NCBI GenBank assembly: GCA_030248215.1
Contig: JASANG010004125.1
Location: 186,001-250,000, forward strand
DNA length: 64,000 nt
Reading direction: 5' to 3'
DNA from: Enoplolaimus lenunculus
Lineage: Eukaryota > Nematoda > Enoplea > Enoplida > Thoracostomopsidae
The notes under the pieces were generated by a model, which saw nothing but the letters and a program-made list of their open reading frames with translations, had not been told where the DNA came from and searched no databases. This document shows, in pieces, positions 23,532-34,150 of the stretch (the stretch's first letter is position 1; each line of letters opens with the position of its first letter). A program made the translations under genes and the position numbers.

Positions 23532-25631
23532 ATATAAAAATAAGCAAAAACAATTATTAACGCAAAACTAAATATTAAGTCAAAACAAACTATTTGTCTG
23601 TTTCGATACGAACCGTTTCGTCCCAAAGGCTGATTGCATAAATCGTAGACGCAAAGGCACGCAACTGGATCAGCATTTTGAAGACATCTGTGACCATTGT
23701 TAGACGTATTCAACGTTATTTGAGTTAACAAGTGGTCTGTCATGTCTGGATGAGAGGTGTAACAGCCGGCTGCGCCTATAATAAAAAATTAACTTTCAAT
23801 GCGTACTATCAAGAGTGGATGATCACTCTTTATAACAAGAGTGTGCAACTGGGTACATTCTGTGTACTAGGTAAAAGTGCCCCTAGAAGGGACAGATTGT
23901 AATATGTTTCACTTGAAGCATGTAAGAGAGTTTAAACAAGGGTTAGTTAGACCATAGATCAGTAGGTAATACTTATAATATTAGCTCCATAACTTCTATG
24001 AAAATTGTTGTTATCTATATCTTTGACGGCTGTCTTTCAGTGTTAACATGCTTGCGGTCAGTGAAACAAGAAACATATGAGCCCAGCGGACATCACCTAT
24101 CAGCTTAATTTCAGCGTTTGTTGGATTTTACACTGTTCAGTTTATAAGTGATCTAATCTAGCATTCTTCATTGGAAGAGGATATTTTTTGAGTTTTAAAA
24201 TATTTATGTTTCTTTTAAAGCTTCGAACTTCACTTTATTTGGTCATGAGTCATTTGTGCATTACAGTTAGAAATAATTGATATTTATGAACTCCATGAGT
24301 TTTGGGGCTCTATCCGCTTACGGACACTTATTAGGGTTACGGACTCGCATTGATTGGGACTAAAAATGAGGAACCACTCTTATTACCCCTCTTACTCGGG
24401 TCACTAGAGTAACCGCAGAATACGCTATGACTCCGGCGAAAACAACTAACTTGAATGCAACCTCCACATTATCATGCTTTTGACCAGGTAACTATTGACG
24501 GAATAGTGTGATGAATACTGCACGTTGTTTTGGCTCCAGTGTCCGAGACATTGAAGAATTTTAGCTTTAGGGTCAAGCTTACTAAATGCAAAAAAGGTTC
24601 AGTGTCCGGAATACTGAAGCCAAAATGCTAAATACACGAGGTTATTTTGTTTCAATGGCTGGGGCAATTGAAGCTTTTTTGGCTGCAGGTGCAACGATAC
24701 TGCAGTTGGTTGGTTTCAGTGTGCTGCTGTATACTAAGACGGACTGCGTCGTACTGGTCTAATAGGAACAAAACATGTCCCAAGCTGCCCCGGTTATAAT
24801 GTGAACCCCGCATTAAGCTTACCAGTGACATGCGAGAAATTCGATCGCAAGACGCGAACCACAATTCAAGTAGTAAATGTTACTTAACAAGTTTTGGTTT
24901 TGATTTCAATAAATGTTGATTGTACGATAGACAGCCTGAGTGCGTTCCCTTGGACCAGCCAATACTTGGAGATTAATCTTACCTTGGGTAGTGTAGTAAC
25001 ACAACGTCCAGTATCTATATTGCGGATTGCAGCTTACAATTTTTACTTCCTCGTTGGGATACCCTTCTGCTCGATAACACCGTTCTACTGGCTGAAGTTC
25101 TGAAATCATTAAACGATTGGCCAATGTTACTTTTACGGCTGTAACAGTAGGTTAAGCTATTGCTTCACCTCCGGATCAAGCTCCAGCAAAAGTTGTTTAG
25201 ATCAGGCTCGCGATTTTTATTTGCGTCGGCAACCTGCTCGTTACATCATGCTAAGTCTATTATCGAACCTGAGTCTAAACCTTCGGTCTAAAGATTAGGC
25301 TAATACTAAGCCTAAACCTAAGGCTATGCAAATATAATTAGTGTAAAATCTAAGCTTACTCTATGGCAAACCCGTCAGACAACAGGACGCAAGCAAAAGC
25401 AACACCGGTTAAAAAATTGTAATAGACACTTTTCGAAAAATCGCCGTTCGAATTTTAAATTTCAAATATTAATTAACGTTATTCGCCACAGTCGATGTAC
25501 AAACGACATAAAACACTTCATTTTTACTTACTCTTGAGATCCACACCGTCGTTTGTGTTGGCAGAACTGGAAACGCAATTAGTTTGCATCGAAATCCATA
25601 AAATTGCTACAAATTGCAACAATCTAAGCAT
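23528..25631 (-). CDS. Secreted Ly6/three-finger-like protein, probably GPI-anchored
   Basis: Exons 25631-25532, 25099-24983 and 23775-23528; GT-AG, all phase 1, 154 aa. The first exon codes for a signal peptide (MLRLLQFVAILWISMQ). The mature part has eight cysteines, in order RCY, VSC, TLC, GCY, HRC, VAC, LC, LCN. The last, Cys-Asn, is a hallmark of Ly6/uPAR domains. A C-terminal hydrophobic stretch (LIFSFALIIVFAYFYI) ends the protein directly at the stop, as in GPI-anchored precursors. One domain per exon pair and phase-1 introns also fit the family. Predicted place: outer face of the plasma membrane; ligand unknown. Possible N-glycosylation at NTS and NGS. The stop codon lies inside the TTAA target of a MITE. 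The intron of 1.2 kb before the last exon is unremarkable apart from a CAAGAG element. Confidence 0.75.
23810..23935. mobile_element. CAAGAG hairpin MITE, partial
   Basis: CAAGAGTGGATGATCACTC and GAGTGTGCAACTGGGTACAT match the left part of the family. The right end is not found. It lies just upstream of the last exon of the Ly6-like gene, inside the intron. Confidence 0.55.
25128..25385 (-). mobile_element. TTAGGC-core MITE, decayed, GTTACTTTTA-end subfamily
   Basis: CCAATGTTACTTTTACGGCT opens it. Further on come CTAAGCCTAAACCTAAGGC and AAACCCGTCAG. The middle has an unrelated insert. It lies in Ly6-like intron 1. Confidence 0.55.
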
Positions 25632-26169
25632 CGCGCTCGCTCGCACAATTATAACATATTAAAATATATCAACTGTTATTTAATATTACCTGCACCATAC
25701 ACTCAAAATAATATTTCTGATATTTAAGAAAAAATATAACAGAAAAGTTTTCAAAAAAGTTTTGAAATAAAAGTATGAAAATAAACATTTTCCGGTTATT
25801 TTTAGAAAAATTGTCTTAAATGCCAGAAAAACGTTTCAGATTTGCCATACAGAAAATACATTTGTGAATAAATTCACGAATACTTTGTGTGTAAACCAGG
25901 CATTTTTTGCCAAGAATACACCCACCTTGCCTGCACATTGAGTTTAGACATGGTTTTAGTTTTGAGGGATGCAGGACGCCTAATTCATAAGTTATGACCC
26001 TGTAAAATTTCACTTTCTACAATATTAAACGTGGACAGCAAGCTGACAAATTTGTACACCAAATAAACCTGACAAAGCATGTATTTTACTAATATGTCCA
26101 TAATAAATACTTTACTATTGAAATCTGTGATGTTTGCACTATAATTTCATGGGTCCAATTTTTCATACG

Positions 26170-26495
26170 TTATCCATGCAGCCGTAAAAATGTTACCATT
26201 AAATTCAGATCGTCGAAATGTATAGAATAGGCCAAGATTTTGATTTTAATCCTTAAGGGTCCAGATTTCGTATTTGTCTCGCTACGTTTGCCAAAATATC
26301 CGGAGCCACGTGGCAATAGGTGCTGTACAAACGTTAAGAATGCAGAACATAAACGCAATTTATGTTGCAACTGCTGGTAAACATGAAATATTTCTGTTGT
26401 CTGCATATTGCAAGTGTGTTCGTGCAACAAATGTGGTCTATCGTACATCTCGACGAGCTGAGTTGAACGGTAACATTTTTATGGCTGCATGACCA
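26170..26495. mobile_element. Inverted-repeat element, TGCAGCC ends
   Basis: Arms of about 50 bases: ATGCAGCCGTAAAAATGTTA at the left and TAACATTTTTATGGCTGCAT at the right, continuing with related sequence (CGTCGAAATGTA versus ACATCTCGACG). The inside is open on both strands by chance; no family seen. Confidence 0.7.
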
Positions 26496-26639
26496 ACGGT
26501 TCAACAAGTTGGCTCACGAAATTATAGTGCAAACACGCGCAGATTTGAGGATAAAGTATATATTATTGACATATTTGTTAGAATATAAGCATTTCCGGCT
26601 TTTGACGTTGTCAAATTTGGCAGGCTGTTACCTATGTTG

Positions 26640-26850
26640 CCGCATGTAAAGATCAGGGGCGGAACGTTTTTCTGTGGGAGTAGAAAAAAGTAAGCTTAAG
26701 CTTTAACTATTTTTTTGCTTGGTTTAGGCTTAACCTTAGGCTCAGGCTTAACAATATGCTCATTCTTACACTTAGGCTTAAGCTTAGGCTTTGGCTTATG
26801 CTTAGGAATATACTTATAATAGTGTTCCGCCCCTGTTCTTTACATTGGTC
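26640..26850 (+). mobile_element. TTAGGC-core MITE
   Basis: Ends CATGTAAAGATCAGGGGCGG and CCGCCCCTGTTCTTTACATT, a near-perfect TIR. The core alternates TTAGGC with TTAACC/TTAAGC and the spacer TGCTCATTCTTAC. Confidence 0.85.
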
Positions 26851-27145
26851 GAAATTTGAAACAGATTTTGGCGGTGCTGCTATGTGCTTTGCTATGCAGC
26901 GCTTGCATATGTTGTATTTTGACAATTTGAAAACTTATCGTTAACTGACAAAAGTTGCTAAAAATAATTAGAATACACATTGCTAAAACTGGTTTACTAT
27001 AAATCGTAATTGTTCGTTTTTATGATTCACAAAATGCTTATCGAACGCTTAGAAACAAACGTCGGTATTTCTGTTTTTAAACAACTCGGAAAATTTTGTC
27101 AAAATCATCATTTTACAAAAATGCTGTATTTAACTAAATTTCATT

Positions 27146-27349
27146 GGCTCATGTAAAGATCACGGGCGGAACGTTTTTCTGTGGGTCTGCAATAGAGTAA
27201 AGCTTTAGCTTTTTAGACTATTTTTTTGGTTGGCTTAGGCTTTAGGCTTAGGAATATGCTTTTCTTACGCTTAGGCTTAGGCTTAGGCTTTGGATTAATC
27301 TTAGGAATAACCTTATAATATTGTTCCGCCCTTGTTCTTGACATTGGCC
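27146..27349 (+). mobile_element. TTAGGC-core MITE with 8-bp TSD
   Basis: GGCTCATGTAAAGATCACGG at the left and CTTGACATTGGCC at the right. The flanks ATTTCATT (27138-27145) and ATTTCAAT (27350-27357) differ by one base. A typical 204-bp copy. Confidence 0.88.
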
Positions 27350-27486
27350 ATTTCAATTTAGAAATTGGAGAAATTAAAATTTTTTGTGAAAAGCTTTTCA
27401 GTGCTGGATATTGATTTTTATCTAAAAAGCGAAATAATGAATTATGAAAAATTATCCACGTTATTGGAATCAGAGTATATATCAAT

Positions 27487-27669
27487 GGTACAGCTCCTAC
27501 TCCTAAGCCTAAGCCTAAGCCTAAGCCTAAGCGTAAGCGTAAGAATGAGCATATTCCTAAGGCTAGCGTAAAGAATAAGCCACGCAAAAAAATTAGTCTA
27601 AAGCTTAAGCGCACTCTGTTTCAGTCCAAAACAAAAACGTTCCGTTCCTGATCTATACATAGACCGTCC
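27487..27669 (-). mobile_element. TTAGGC-core MITE, left end replaced
   Basis: CCTAAGCCTAAGCCTAAGCC, the spacer AGAATGAGCATATTCC, the AAAAAATTAGTCTAAAGC block and the GTTCCGTTCCTGATCTATAC end. The left TIR is diverged. Confidence 0.75.
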
Positions 27670-27923
27670 AATGGAACTGCCATTAATTTCTGGTTCGAGC
27701 TAAAATATGTAACTGTTTGTCAAAAATTAAAATATATTTAAAAACTAAATACCTATTTAACTTCTGAGTCATTCAACTCTTGCAAAATGTGATGAATAAA
27801 GCACACACGTTTGCCAAAAATTTGGAAAAATTGTGAAAATGTTGTTTTCAAAAAGACTAATAATAGCAGCAGTGCAGTAAATTTGTATAAAACATCCGGA
27901 GTTTAAGGATCGTATTCTCAAAT

Positions 27924-28107
27924 GAGCCCATGTTTAGAACACAGCCGGAACGTTTTCCTGCGCGATTGTAAGCTCTAGCTTTAGACTATTTTTTGCGTAG
28001 GCTTAGGCTTAGGTGTAATCTCATCGTTATGCTTGGCCTTAGGCTTACGCTTAATTTTAGGAATATGCTTTATACTACTGTTCCGGCGCTGTTTTATGCA
28101 TGGGCCC
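27924..28107 (+). mobile_element. TTAGGC-core MITE, CCGG-end subfamily
   Basis: GCCCATGTTTAGAACACAGC at the left and GTTTTATGCATGGGC at the right; TTAGGC hexamers in the middle; TGCTTTATACTACTGTTCCG at the inner right. Confidence 0.8.
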
Positions 28108-28140
28108 TCAAATGTTTGTAGCACCTATTACCAGTTGGTG

Positions 28141-28206
28141 TGCTCATGCCTGAGCGTAGGAATATGTTTATACTAATGTTCCGGCCCTGTTCTATACGTC
28201 GGCTAC
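28141..28206 (+). repeat. TTAGGC-core MITE, right-end fragment
   Basis: Only AGGAATATGTTTATACTAATG and the GTTCTATACGTCGGC end remain, directly after another copy and a CTCAAATG-family fragment. Confidence 0.6.
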
Positions 28207-28754
28207 ATGGCCTGTTGGCTGCTGGCTTGAATAGGTTTTCTCAAATTGTAGGCGCTAACGACAAAGCGAGCATAGCTGGCGTTAGCGGTTATCAACATTT
28301 GGGATTGTGCCCCTCGCTTAAATACACAATTCGACAACTTAGTTACGACTCAGACAATCATGTTTCACACGGGGGGGATATGCTTTGAAAATCAGAAAAA
28401 AAGCAATCCTTGTGTAAACCAAATATTAACTGCAATATTTGTGATTGATATTGCTATTTCACAGTTTGCAGCGTATTTGCAAGCTAAAAAATGCGGTTAC
28501 ACGAAACATTTATATTAATATTTAATAGTGAAATTTAATCTGAAATTTAAATTTTATTTTTCAAAAATAATTACTGCGATAAATATAAAAGTGCTAGCCG
28601 ATGTATGTAACTTTGATATTTTGGTACCAGTAAACGTGTTTGCTGAGAATAAAGCGAAAGGATTAATAATTGGCGTGAGAAACAAGCTATATGGGTTTTT
28701 AATCAAGGTTCAAAGTTTAATATGTTTACTAGTTATTTTACAGCTTGATTTTAC

Positions 28755-29165
28755 GGGCCAATGTATAGAACAGGGGCGGAACTGTATAGTATAGGTATAT
28801 TCCTAAGCCCAAGACTCAGCACAATATTAAGCGTAAGAATGAGCTTACACCTAAGTCTAAGCTAAGCAAAAAATAGTCTAAAGCGTGCATTGCAAAAAAT
28901 GGTGTGTCAAATTGACTCTCCGAAATAGGCATTTCCTGACTATCCAAACTGAGTGAAGATTCGACTTCACCTCAAATTCGATTCTCTGAATCGCTCAGTG
29001 ACTCGAATTTAACTCTGACGGAGTCGAATTTGATTCAGTTTGTGTAGTCAGGAAAAGCCTATTTCGGAGAGAGTCAAATTGACTTACCAATTTTTGCAGT
29101 GTGCGCTTACTATATTCCAGGCCCTCTGAATAAACGTTCCGTCCCTGATCTTTACCGCGATCGTC
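28755..29165 (-). mobile_element. TTAGGC-core MITE interrupted by a CACTG palindrome
   Basis: GGGCCAATGTATAGAACAGG begins it and ACGTTCCGTCCCTGATCTTT ends it. The AAATAGTCTAAAGCG/TGCGCTTAC block is split by the element at 28888-29101, so that element arrived later. Confidence 0.8.
28888..29101. mobile_element. CACTGCAAAAAATGG palindromic MITE
   Basis: A 214-bp near-palindrome: CATTGCAAAAAATGGTG ... CCAATTTTTGCAGTG, with GACTCGAATTT/AAATTCGAC inner repeats. It is inserted in the TTAGGC-core MITE at 28755-29165. Confidence 0.85.
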
Positions 29166-29494
29166 CGGGTGACTCCACAAGAGACGCCCTATCTCTTTAG
29201 CAAAATGTACAATTATCTATCTGATACACCCATATACTTTCTACGCTGAGATGTATATGTTTACTTCTGTAGTCCTGCAGCCACCCGAATAGATGTGGAC
29301 ATTCGAGGGGAATTGCCATTTTGAATCCCAATAAACAGGAGTCTGTATTATTAATTAGAGTCCATTAGTTAATAGAGTCCATAAGTTTTAAGCCCATAAA
29401 AGAGATCAAAGCAGAAGAATGGCCCTGACTGGTCAAATATGTAACAGACACTTAGAAAATCCACATAGACTACTAAACCAAAGAAAAAACATTA

Positions 29495-29746
29495 CGCTGA
29501 AAATTCCAGTGAGTTGATTTTAACTCAGAATGAGTTGAACCACTCATTCTGAGTTAGGACTATCAGAACTCACAATTCTGAGTTAATTCAACTTGTTCTG
29601 ATTTAGTTAAGCAACTCACACCGAGTCAACTCAACTCACAGTGAGAATCAAGTCAACTCAGATTGAGTTAAAGTTTACTGTTATTAACTCAGAAATAACT
29701 AACTTTCCGTTTGAGTTGATTAATTAACTCATTGGAATTTACAGTG
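29495..29746. mobile_element. CACTGTAAATTCC palindromic MITE with TA duplication
   Basis: CGCTGAAAATTCCAGTGAG ... GGAATTTACAGTG with flanking TA. The body is filled with variants of AACTCAGAATGAGTT, an element built almost wholly of inverted short motifs. Confidence 0.85.
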
Positions 29747-30154
29747 TAACGAACATGGAAATTAACAAAAATGCTTCGGATCAAGTCAGTTCTGCCGAAC
29801 CAGACAGAATATAAAAAAGGTGTTGGGTGTAAATAACATGGGGAAACTTCCTAACGACAGGGAACACCCTCTGGAGGGGCAAAATAAATACCAACCCTCC
29901 AGTTTCTTATTCGGGTCACTACAGTGTTTAACAGGTTTGGAAACCAAAATCTCTTAATCATATAAGTGATGTTTTTCCATTGATCCTGTTTTTTTGTGTT
30001 TATTTTATTTAGAAAACAAAACAATAACTGAATTTACATCATATTTCGTTTATTCTCCCTGCTCGGCTTAAACAGTTTCATAAGATCTTTGTAAGCCGCA
30101 CCGAATTCTATGACTGTCGAATATCACCAGGGGCGCGTCAGATGAAGATCCTGA

Positions 30155-30838
30155 CGGAGGGCACATGCCAAATTTTTTGGGTCTTTTCGGTTATCCCCCC
30201 AGCCAGCGTTTGCCCAAAAATCGTTGGACTTTGAGCATTTTTGCATACGTGAGCTTTTCATAACATCCCGTGTTGATTCCACGCCCAAATTTGAATTTTT
30301 GAAAAATTTGATTTTTTAAGGTCTCAAGGTCCTCTTGGCACGCATTTTTTTGTTAAAAAGTTAGACAAATTATACATCTTTCGACGCAGGTTATGAAGCT
30401 GAGTCCAACAGTGTTAAATTTTCTGCCAAAAAACGTCCGACTAACGAGTTATGACCAAATAATTGATTTAGCACACTGCCAGCGACTTGGAACAGCGTGA
30501 AATCAGTTATTTGACCTTAACAAGTTAACCATAGATTTGACACTGGAGAATTGAACACAATTGCACTCCGCTCCGCAGGTTACGTACACTGGTATATAAT
30601 TTATCTAACTATTTAACAAAAAAATTTTGCATTTTAAGAGGGACCTTAGTTTTTGAGACGTCAAGAAGTCAAATTTTTTAAAAATTCAAATTTGGCCGTG
30701 AAATGACCCTGTGTAGGGTGTGAGAAGCTCAAATATATAACAATTTTCAAAATCCAACCATCATTAGGCAAACACCGGCTGTGGGGGATAATCGAAAAGA
30801 CGTAACAGTTTGAAATTGCCGCTTGTTGAATGCCCTAA
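30155..30838. mobile_element. Foldback element of about 680 bp
   Basis: The left half (GTCTTTTCGGTTATCCCCCC, then CCCAAATTTGAATTTTTGAA) is the diverged inverse of the right half (TTCAAATTTGGCC..., GGGGGATAATCGAAAAGAC). Pairing can be followed nearly to the centre near 30495 (AACCTGCG/CGCAGGTT). No open frame of note. Confidence 0.8.
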
Positions 30839-30912
30839 TTCAACCCCCTTGTCTTTTAGCTAACTCTGCTACTTTCCCAAAATTTCCCACGCCATTCTTT
30901 TCATCTTTGCCG

Positions 30913-31842
30913 CTAGCTCAAATTAGCAGGCGCAGTAGTGAACGGCGGTCTTCGTGATGCGCTACCATGCAGCGGATTTGCGCTTCCAATAAATTGACCA
31001 ATCGGAAATTGTGTTTTAACCGTCCTAGTTTTGGGTACAATTTGACATCGGCGGTCACATTTTTCAGGGGTACTAGGTTCAGTAGAGCCAGCATGCTTGC
31101 TGTTTGACGGGTCACCCGCTGATTCCAGAAGATCTGTGAGGGTTAATTCTGTGTTCGATCCTGATGTTGCTAAGTTTGGGCATTCTTGGATTGATATTGT
31201 ACTGGATGTTACTGGTTCGGTTTGTACGCCGCTTGTGAGTACCTGTTAAATACTGACAACCCTTTAATGACGTATTGGACTGAAGCATGCAACTGGGCAG
31301 CATTCTGTGTAGAAAAGAACGTGTATGCTCAGCACGTGTTGCGAGTTGATAGTCAACGAAACGTTTTAGTTACAGCTATAAGCATTTTGTAAATTGTTGT
31401 CAAAAAAATAATTTTAGAAACTACGTTTTGAAATGAGATATACAATTTTAGAAATAATATATACAATTCGTGCGTCTAAATATAATTAGCAATGCCCCGT
31501 AACCGCAAAAATCTTCACAAGACGTGAGAACTCAAACAAGCTCGAGGGTCAACTTTCACTCAGCACCATGACTGCAATTCTGAACGTACTTCAGGCCCAA
31601 TCGGTTGAGGCATGGGATCAGTTGACGTGTCACGTATTAATCCAGCGAGACAATACTGCGACGCTGTAGACGCAACTCCAGCTTGTGGAGTCTCGCACGC
31701 AACAGAACGACTCTCGGGCAGCATGTCAACTTGTGTTGATGATGTTGAGTAAACAATTGGAGGTGGTGGTGTAACTGCGGATCCGTTCTCGGATTGTTTT
31801 TGTTGAGCCTGTAATGTTTCAGTAATCTGATCAGTGTCGCAA
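30913..31842 (-). CDS. 3' part of an unrecognised Ser/Thr/Pro-rich gene
   Basis: Exon 31842-31590 (entered in phase 2 after a CCCATAG acceptor) joins exon 31242-30913 in phase 0; the second exon ends in a stop. Together about 194 aa, rich in Ser, Thr, Pro, Gln and polar residues, with few hydrophobic stretches, so probably disordered. There is a Pro run (TPPPP) near the start and the short Cys stretch EKCDRRC later. No domain recognised. The 347-nt intron contains fragments of two MITE families, and a CAGGCCCGTAGCCA MITE begins 13 bases upstream of the acceptor. I could not find the upstream exons between 32 and 35.8 kb. Evidence is composition, open frames and phase match only, so the call is moderate to low. 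Confidence 0.4.
31255..31345. repeat. CAAGAG hairpin MITE fragment
   Basis: GCATGCAACTGGGCAGCATTC and GTGTAGAAAAGAACGTGTAT match the inner left part of 63325-63640. It lies in the intron of the Ser/Thr-rich gene. Confidence 0.5.
31485..31560 (+). repeat. tRNA-bearing TTAA MITE fragment
   Basis: CACAAGACGTGAGAACTC and CTCGAGGGTCAA match the part just before the A box in the intact copies. Confidence 0.5.
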
Positions 31843-31854
31843 CTATGGGACGCG

Positions 31855-32013
31855 GGTCTGTAGCCTAGGGGAGCCAGGGGTTTCAGCACCCCCTGGAAAA
31901 ATTTTGGCCCCCTAGACAATTTTCAACCTTGGTTATAGATCAACGAAAACCCGTGTATGCCCCACCTTGAAGATTTTTAGCCCCTCCTCTAACAAGGTGA
32001 GCTGGCTTCGAGC
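31855..32013 (-). mobile_element. CAGGCCCGTAGCCA MITE
   Basis: GGGTCTGTAGCC at the left, GGTGAGCTGGCTTCGAGCCTG at the right. AAAACCCGTGTATGCCCC lies between. Confidence 0.8.
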
Positions 32014-32420
32014 CTGATGGGAGGACATCGCCATGGGCGTAGCTCTGATTTCTGAAAAAGGGGATTTCGTTTTGTGCATAATTTGAACAGGGGCGTTCTA
32101 GTACTGCAAGCTAAAAAGTATTTAAAGCTACTTTACAAAAATTCCAAAGGGGGTTTGACCTCTGCCCCCCCCCCTTTGACTACGCTCTTGAACACCACCC
32201 CGTGCGCGATCAGTGGCCCCTAACCAATTATTTCTTAAAAAAATTGAATGAACATTACGTAACTGGAGCCTTGTTTATCCTGGTTAAGGCCCAATATCGC
32301 TGTCTCTGTTACCAATTCCGAGACCTGTGGCTCTTCTAAAACCTGTGACACAGCGGTGTAGCTGGATTCTTATTTCGGACAAATACAGCTGGAAAACTTA
32401 CTTTTGTGAGTGCGCAGTTA

Positions 32421-32629
32421 CACTGCAAGAAATGGTGATTCAAATTGATTCTCTCCGGAATAGGCTATATGGGACTACACAAACTGAGTCAAAATTCGCT
32501 CCACCACAGTCACATTCGACTCTCAGAGTCACACGTTTGACTCTGGCGGAGTCGAATTTGACACAGTTTGTGTAGTCCCGAAAAGCCTTTTTCTGAGAGA
32601 GTCAATTTGACTAACCATTTTTTGCAGTG
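32421..32629. mobile_element. CACTGCAAAAAATGG palindromic MITE with TA duplication
   Basis: CACTGCAAGAAATGGTG ... CCATTTTTTGCAGTG, flanked by TA on both sides. Inner CAAACTGAGTC/GACACAGTTTG arms. Confidence 0.9.
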
Positions 32630-33137
32630 TATAAGGAGATAACAACTAAAAGCCAAAGTACCTACTGTAGTGACCCAAATAACAGGAGGGCTGCAATAAC
32701 GGTTCAGGTTGTCGCTATTTTGAGTCTAAATTAATAGAACTCTATATCTTTAATTAGAGTTTGTATCTGGATACGATCCAAAATATTTTATAAGAGTCCT
32801 GAATGTTAATTAGTCAAATTCGATTACGCAAATTCTTAATTACTTAAAGTATATGTTATCTATATTCATAGCAGTATACTTGCGTTTTAAAACCATATTC
32901 CTAAAAGCGTAAAACAGATAATGGCATAAGTGAAAGATGCAGCCTCGAACAACAAGAAATAGCATTAGAGTAAAAATAAATAACAGTCCGTTTCCGAATA
33001 GTGAAAGGATGTGTGAGAGGCGAAATAAATATCAGTCCACCCTCTTATTTCGGTCGCTGGTAAGCAATAATATACTATGGTGTAACATTCACTGTTGATC
33101 AACGTTCGTGACATTTTCCTTACTTCAGCAGAGCGTA

Positions 33138-33302
33138 TCAGGCCCGCAGCCAGCTCACCTTGCTAGGCGGGAGCTGAAAATTTTTCAGGAGGGTATACAA
33201 GTGTTTTCGGTGACTTACAAGCAAAGTTGAAATTTTCAAGGCTGGCCAAAACCTTTCTACGGGGGGGGGGCTGAGCAATCCGCTGGCCCCCTCTGCATAA
33301 AC
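33138..33302 (+). mobile_element. CAGGCCCGTAGCCA MITE
   Basis: CAGGCCCGCAGCCAGCTCAC at the left; the family blocks ATACAAGTGTTTTCGG and GACTTACAAGCAAAG follow. The right TIR is lost in a poly-G stretch. Confidence 0.75.
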
Positions 33303-33355
33303 AGGCACGGAGTTTATTCAATTTACTGTTTCACGTCACTAAAATTGTATCCCGT

Positions 33356-33530
33356 CAGGCCCGTAGCCAGCTCATCTTGCTAGCGGGGACAAACATATTT
33401 TCAGGAGGGCATTCAATGGTTTTCAATGGCTCACAAGCAAGTCTGAAATTTTTTGAGGGGGGGGGGGGGCAAAATTTTTTCAGGGGGGGAGGGGCTGAGA
33501 CCTTATGGCCTCCCCTTGGCTACGGACCCG
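33356..33530 (+). mobile_element. CAGGCCCGTAGCCA MITE
   Basis: CAGGCCCGTAGCCAGCTCAT at the left and CCCTTGGCTACGGACCCG at the right; long G runs in the middle. Confidence 0.85.
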
Positions 33531-33710
33531 TATTCAATTGATTTAAAAAATATACATCTAGCTTTAATTGCAGTGCACGAAGATTAATATATAATAGTTT
33601 ACTAAACAACCTATTTGTTCCAATCGAAAGCAACATTAGAAACAAAGCTGGTGAGGTTGCACAGAAGACGATGAAATATCTCTAAAAAGTGAAAAGCTCG
33701 TTTAGTAAAC

Positions 33711-33775
33711 AACAAACAAACAAACAAACAAACAAACAAACAAGGAAACAAACAAACAAACAAACAAACAAACAT
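33711..33775 (+). repeat. (CAAA)n microsatellite
   Basis: About 16 CAAA units with one GGAAA interruption. Confidence 0.95.
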
Positions 33776-33879
33776 AAAACTAAAATAAGAAAAACAATGA
33801 GTTGTTCGACGCAGCTTATCAAGCTATACGAATGGTGTTAATTTTATCGTTATACTCTGACCGTTTAGTTCACGAGGTA

Positions 33880-34150
33880 GGCTTGCGCTGTACTTTTATT
33901 GGCGTTCGGCGCCGTCCGTCACCCGTACGGCGCCGTCCGCAACCATGCGTCATTCGTACAACGCCGTTCGTCACCGTGCGGTATCGTACGCAACTAACTC
34001 ACGTAATGATACCGTATGGTACGAATGGTACGGACGGCGCCGCATGAACGACGCACGGTGACGGACGGCGCCGTACTGGTGACTCACGTTGACACTCGAC
34101 GCCGGGCGGGTAACAGACGGCGCCTGACGTTAAGTATAGCGCAACCCTTA
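33880..34150. mobile_element. GC-rich palindromic element
   Basis: GGCTTGCGCTGTACTT at the left and AAGTATAGCGCAACCC at the right are inverted. The inside repeats GGCGCCGTCCGTCACC and its complement, with CGTACGG motifs. It is far richer in GC than its surroundings. Confidence 0.75.

Larger units (their letters stand above)
25632..30912. other. Intergenic region between Ly6-like and Ser/Thr-rich genes
   Basis: Nearly half of it is MITE: six TTAGGC-core copies, two CACTG palindromes, an inverted-repeat element at 26170-26495 and the 680-bp foldback. I find no gene; the long LSLSLS-type frames are translations of TTAGGC arrays. Confidence 0.55.

Noticed and set aside
24652-24864. Exon-like segment ending CATGTCACTG before GTAAGC on the minus strand
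   Set aside because: No acceptor in a fitting phase; the Ly6-like gene is complete and in phase without it.
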